From Epiperipatus broadwayi (taxonomy: Eukaryota > Onychophora > Udeonychophora > Euonychophora > Peripatidae), in the NCBI GenBank assembly GCA_028023455.1, contig JAQFVV010000031.1:2234001-2298000 (forward strand): a stretch of 64,000 bases of DNA, in the 5' to 3' direction. Within the stretch, counting starts at the first letter, position 1. Every line of letters starts with the position of its first letter. Below the pieces are notes generated by a model. That model was not told the origin of the DNA. It did not search any database and saw only the letters and a list, made by a program, of their open reading frames with translations. Shown piece after piece: positions 59,640 through 64,000 of this stretch. Made by a program: the position numbers and the translations under genes.

Positions 59640-60200
59640 TAATGGAGAGGTAAAAAACACCCAAGAAAATGAATTTCTTTGGAAACAAAAATTTCAATTT
59701 TAGATCGCTTAGCGAAATGGGAAGGATCAACAACGATTGGAAAACATTTTAATTTGGGCGAATCAACTATAAAAGCAATTAAAAAAAATGAAGTTGGCGC
59801 TAGTTGTACTTCCTCTTGTGATGAATCTGATGTTTTACTAGTTCACAAACGAACTTACATACCATCAAATAGCGATAATGATTAAAATACTGTACATGTA
59901 TGAAAAAATGCTGTAAATTACGCATAAAAATATATTGTTATGAATAAAATTAAATACTGTAGTTAATAAAAAAAGTTTGCCTTGTATCAATTTTTTTCAA
60001 ATTTGAAAATTTTTATTAGTCATATTTTATTTCCTTTTTTTTAAATGCGAATTTTAAGTTGTTGCTTTGCTTTTATGCGAATTTTGAAAATTGCGGTACA
60101 TATCCCCCACTTTTCAAGGTAAGTTAAGTCTATTTTTATGCAATTTCTTTTGTGTGTGTTTTCTGAGGAACCTATCTACCGCATAAAACGAGATCCAGGT
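59640..60200 (+). mobile_element. Internally deleted Tigger/pogo DNA transposon
   Basis: The frame to TAA at 59883-59885 reads ISLETKISILDRLAKWEGST, TIGKHFNLGESTIKAIKKNE, then VGASCTSSCDESDVL... The first part is the CENP-B-type N-terminal helix-turn-helix of Tigger transposases (kISILDrl..g.s...igk.f.lgeSTI..I.k.e). The DDE domain is missing and a probable C-terminal tail follows directly. The right end carries TTATGCGAATTTTGAAAATT, GCGGTACATATCCCCCAC and ACCGCATAAAACGAGATCCA, as in the 3' ends of Tigger elements. I did not find the left terminal repeat. Confidence 0.68.
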
Positions 60201-61001
60201 GTATATATATGAGAAAGGTTTCATGAAATAATGGCAATGCATTATACTAGCAATGTCCACAATATTACGATTTGAATAGAAGCTAATGAAACTTACATTG
60301 TCATTTCAATCATAGTTTTTCTTTCCTTTTAAAGTAATCAACCCATCATCAAAAACAGTAAAACATCCACATTATTTCAATAAATGAATATCGAATTATT
60401 CTTGGTTGAAACAAAAATAGAAAAATTACTTAAATTCTCACCACCTTGCAATTAGCAAGCCTGGTGAACAATATATCCTGTCCTTTATAACAAAAAAATA
60501 TAGATAAACAATCTTATAATAATTAGAAACAGAAAAACAAAAATAAATATATCAATATTGTTAATACAATCAGGAATCAATCACAAACAAATACACCAAC
60601 ACTCAATCATAAAAAAATTGTCATTTTAATTAAAACTTGAATGCATATGGTTTGAAAGATTTACACTAAAAAACCCATATAATTATACAAACAGGTTGGC
60701 TTAGGTTCAAAACTTGAAGAAATATTTAATGAATTTGTAATACATAATTTTTGGTCAAATAGTGTTGGTAACTAAATAATATTTATTAGAAAACTTAATT
60801 TATGAAAAGAGGGATAGAATAACAGATGTGAAAATAAATAAAGAGTGAAAAAAGAAATGCAAGGGGACTAGATGATATGGTAATAGATATGGGAAAAAAC
60901 ACAAGAGTTGGTTTAAAAGGAAATTTAATAAAATTATAATTAATAATAAGATTCCAGACAAATAGAAAAGTTTAAGAATTAGATTTCTATATAAAAAGGG
61001 A

Positions 61002-61808
61002 GTTGTTGTCGATTTTCCCACCCAAAAGCACAGAAATATACTGCTCACGCGGGCTATAGAACAGTTCTGTTCATACTGGCTGCTAAGCAGCTTTTGTGCT
61101 TCGCGGTACTATCACACACTTCATAGATGAGGGTGTGTAGAATTCCAGTTGTCCTAAGTCTTTGCATGTGCATTCGAAGTACTTATTTTTTATATGACCC
61201 AAGGTAGTTTTAGATAGTATTAATTGTAAGACAAAAAATGCGCTTCCGTACATATATTTTTAAGATTAAATGAATTTCATAAGTGTACATTCCAGCATTA
61301 TATAGAAATCACACGTAAAATGTATTTTGCACAGGGACAGCTATAAGACTTTCAAAGCATAAGATTGGCTTGATCAGAGGGGAATTTCCAAATCGAATTG
61401 TGTTCTGTAAATTGTTTTAAAATACTTTTGAAAATTTTTTTTTGATCAGATGTTAATTAAAAAAAGGAAATATTAGATTTTATTAAATAATTTTGTTTTT
61501 AAAAATGTTGTATATGTTGTGACAGACGATTCTTCGAATAAACAAAACCATTGGACCCCCTACCTGCCAATTCCTGCTTTACGCGCTAAGATGGATAATG
61601 TTTTAAAAATTGTCTCGCATGTGACGGCCGATCCTTAGGATCGGCAAAGACATCGGACCCCCCCCCCCTGCAAATTCCAGCACTACGCGCTGACATGTAG
61701 TAGTGTAAAAAAAGTAAATTGTAAATCAGCCCGGTAACGATATATCTATTGATTTTTGACTAGCAACAGCGACATCAGGCGGTGTGCAGGGGCTAATCGA
61801 CGATAACC
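61002..61808. mobile_element. Non-autonomous DNA element, family D, copy 3
   Basis: 807 bp, flanked by a perfect 9-bp direct repeat AAAAAGGGA (60993-61001 and 61809-61817). Left end GTTGTTGTCGATTTTCCCAC; right end, on the complement, GGTTATCGTCGATTAGCCCC. Right subterminal CAGCCCGGTAACG and ACTAGCAACAGCGACATC (61727-61782) match copies 1 and 2. Left subterminal CTGCTCACGCGGGC corresponds to their GTTTC.CCGGCC. The interior holds a direct repeat (61519-61697) and is unrelated to the other copies. Confidence 0.8.
61519..61697 (+). repeat. GC-richer direct repeat inside family-D copy 3
   Basis: TGTGAC.G.CGAT.CTT at 61519 and 61620, each followed by CAT(T/C)GGACCCCC, CCTGC.AATTCC.GC and TACGCGCT.A.ATG, ending at 61593 and 61697. 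Units of about 75 bp with 100-bp spacing. The second copy has a run of ten C. Confidence 0.8.
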
Positions 61809-62559
61809 AAAAAGGGAAATGATTTTAGGTTATTAATTATCCATTGAACAGCAGCAAAAACATCCACAGTTTATAAGCTTTTTATATACATAACTTAATG
61901 TTTAGGATTTGGATGAAAGATATTAAAATCTTTTGTGAGATTCTCAGATAATTTTATTCAGGAAAAATATAGGAAATAATTTGTTCATTGCATATCGATT
62001 GAAATGACTCTAAGGAAAATAAATTATTATTTATTGCATTTTTAGATGCAGAAAAGACTAACAACACGATGGATAGAAATAGATTGTGGCAAAATCTTTA
62101 AAATGTGTGAATAAATGAATATTATAGGGTTGTCAAGAATGAACATATCTTTAAAATGATAATCTTTATAAAAAACGAATAGAATTAGTAGAAATGAAAT
62201 TGAATTGAAACAAGAATATCTATTATCACTTTCATTATTCAAAACTGCTTCTAAGAGAACTGAAGATTGAAATAGGAATATAGGATGCCTACAATATCTT
62301 TTTTTTTTTTTTTGCAAAAAGTATAAAAAGAAAAGGATATTGTTATTATAGTAGTATGGAGATAGGGGAAAAAAATATGAAAATTCAATTCACCTTAATA
62401 TTTAACAGAAAGGAGGGCAACGGAAGAAATATTTGAAAGATTTATTTTGAAAAAGTAGAGATGTAAAAGTATTTTGTTAAATGGAAAAATAAATTATTCA
62501 GATAGTTGGAAATAAGAGAAGTAAAAAAAATAGCATAGGATTGATTAAAAATATGTTCC

Positions 62560-62760
62560 TCATATAATAAATATAAACTGTATAACATAATTTGCAAAGA
62601 GGTAATGGTACCCACTTTAAGGTTTGGAAATAAGGCCTATGTACTGATCCGGAAAATTAAAATTTTTTTAGATAGTAATACAAAAAAAGGAAGAACTGTG
62701 GACAGAAAATGAAGATATTGAAGGGACTTCTTTTTTAATGAGAGAAATTTAAAATGTTTG
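62560..62760 (+). mobile_element. Non-LTR retrotransposon fragment
   Basis: The open stretch ICKEVMVPTLRFGNKAYVLI (near 62590-62650) matches the VPTL.YGSE.WVL block that follows the RT domain in many LINEs. The surrounding purine-rich plus strand (62050-63250) may be the rest of a decayed ORF but cannot be aligned by eye. Confidence 0.4.
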
Positions 62761-63250
62761 GAAAGTTAGAATATATATAATAAACAGTTTAATAATAATA
62801 GCATTTAATTTATTATTTTGGAAAGGACAAATACATTAGACAAGCAAGTTCTTACATTATATAAATATTAATAGAGAGATAATTTATTTTCTGTATTTAG
62901 ATAGGAAATGGGATATGCAGAGACAAATGGAAAAAAAAGAATAGATAAATTGGTTAGAGAAAAAGAACTAGTTATGGAAAACGAATATGAATAAAAGATA
63001 ATAAAAATTGTATAAAATATGAAAAATGTATGATTACTAGAGGAAGCTTATTGTTTTTTGGTGCATAGATAAAAGCTTTAGCTTCCAAGGGAAAAAAGGA
63101 GAGTTATTAAACACATTGGAGTTTGAAAGAATATCAAGATAAATTGTATGAAAAATTTACAAATACAGGGAATGAAAAAAGATTTTGTGATTTTTTTTGC
63201 TTAGGTCATTATAATGAGATTAGAAAATAGAAGAATAATTTTAGGCAAAT

Positions 63251-64000
63251 GTAGAAATAATAATTGTCTATTTCTAGTGTATTCACAAGTTATTGAATCT
63301 TTGCAAAAAAAAATTCCTTACACATAAATTTTCAATAAAATTTTAATTAATCCCCCAAAATGTATTGATTGGCTTCTATACTAATATAAATTTCATTAGT
63401 ATCTGATGACTATTTCTTAAATGTTCCAATCCAATTAATGTGAGATATATATATACATATGATCTTTGTTATTTTTACAACTCATTTTTAAGTCTAAATA
63501 AGTACATATCATCATTTCTTGTTCTGCTTGTATCCCAAATATAAAATAGTATTTACTCATGTGCTAATATCTTTTTGACAATCCTGCTGATTTATTTCAA
63601 AGAGAAAATAATGTTCATACATTTTAAATCAGATTATATTTCCAATTAAGAATATCCATTTACTAGCCACAAATGCATTTGAGTCATAGATTATAAGACA
63701 GTTTTCTGAGAAAATCCACATCTTACCTAGAAATTCTTTTGTAAATATGTCTTTGTATAATTGCCTACTATAAGGATATTTCCACACTTATTTGCTGTGT
63801 CATAAAGGTGAATTTTAATAGTAGATTGTTCCATATTTAATGTAAATATTCATTCTATCTCAATGTATGACTTTACTTATTCTTAAATGCTTTAGTGATT
63901 AAAAGCTGTGTGATCTGAAAATTTTATTGTCTACACATCACACACATAATTTTTTTTTTTTCTATAAATGAGAGACCATCTCTGTGGAATTAAACTAAGA
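63251..64000. other. AT-rich DNA to the window end, nothing recognised
   Basis: No exon, element end or protein motif is supported here. Confidence 0.45.

Larger units (their letters stand above)
53631..64000 (-). other. Upstream FARSB intron (>10.3 kb) or beyond
   Basis: No further FARSB exon was found up to the window end: I looked for the conserved segments that precede VLDI.VTMFS (for instance the block around NGDHS and the IECTGTD motif). The stretch holds only the repeats and elements listed. 57000-58240 and 60210-61000 show nothing. Confidence 0.55.

Noticed and set aside
60430-60490. Possible FARSB exon on the minus strand
   Set aside because: The translated stretch (DILFTRLANCK) does not match any FARSB segment and has no matching phase with exon a.
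1-64000. CRISPR arrays, bacterial operons, ribosome binding sites
   Set aside because: The window is eukaryotic: spliced gene, SINEs and LINEs. No array of evenly spaced identical repeats exists.

Overview
The window looks like a very AT-rich (roughly 70-75 % A+T by eye) piece of an animal nuclear genome, probably an invertebrate. Signs are GT-AG introns of up to 9.4 kb, tRNA-derived retroposons, RTE-type LINEs, Penelope-like elements, Tc1/mariner and Tigger DNA transposons and many non-autonomous inverted-repeat elements. I cannot name the species from the sequence alone.

The only gene I can support is on the minus strand: FARSB, the beta subunit of cytosolic phenylalanyl-tRNA synthetase. 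Nine coding exons run from 53630 down to the stop codon at 13823-13825, with a poly(A) signal about 45 bp further on. All eight introns have GT/AG ends and matching reading phases. The exons give 327 residues, about the C-terminal 55 % of the protein: the last part of the linker before B5, the B5 domain and the catalytic-like core. The N-terminal exons (B3/B4 editing domain) are not in the window, so the next intron is longer than 10 kb.

Layout: 1-13772 is intergenic DNA downstream of FARSB, holding a tRNA-like retroinsertion (1910-2011), a mariner remnant (2788-3300), a gag-only LTR retrotransposon with two LTRs (4349-7165), a foldback element (7804-8263), a LINE 3' end (9590-9960) and tandem duplications. 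13773-53630 is FARSB with repeats in its introns: an inverted repeat pair (20663-21110), a large palindromic SINE pair (22301-23019) and a sister copy (24026-24437), a decayed RTE LINE (30190-32550), a Penelope-like element (33085-33651), two members of a novel-looking inverted-repeat element family (36302-37420, 43873-44588), a LINE RT fragment (38190-38660), decayed unidentified coding sequence (45373-47688), and a compositionally distinct island (50610-53350). 53631-64000 lies inside the next upstream FARSB intron or beyond and holds another SINE copy, a second Penelope fragment, a palindrome, an internally deleted Tigger, the third member of the inverted-repeat family (61002-61808) and a LINE scrap.

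The candidates I find most interesting are the element family with shared ends but unrelated interiors, and a hammerhead-ribozyme-like core (CTGAAGA, helix, GAAA) kept in three copies of the composite tRNA-SINE family.
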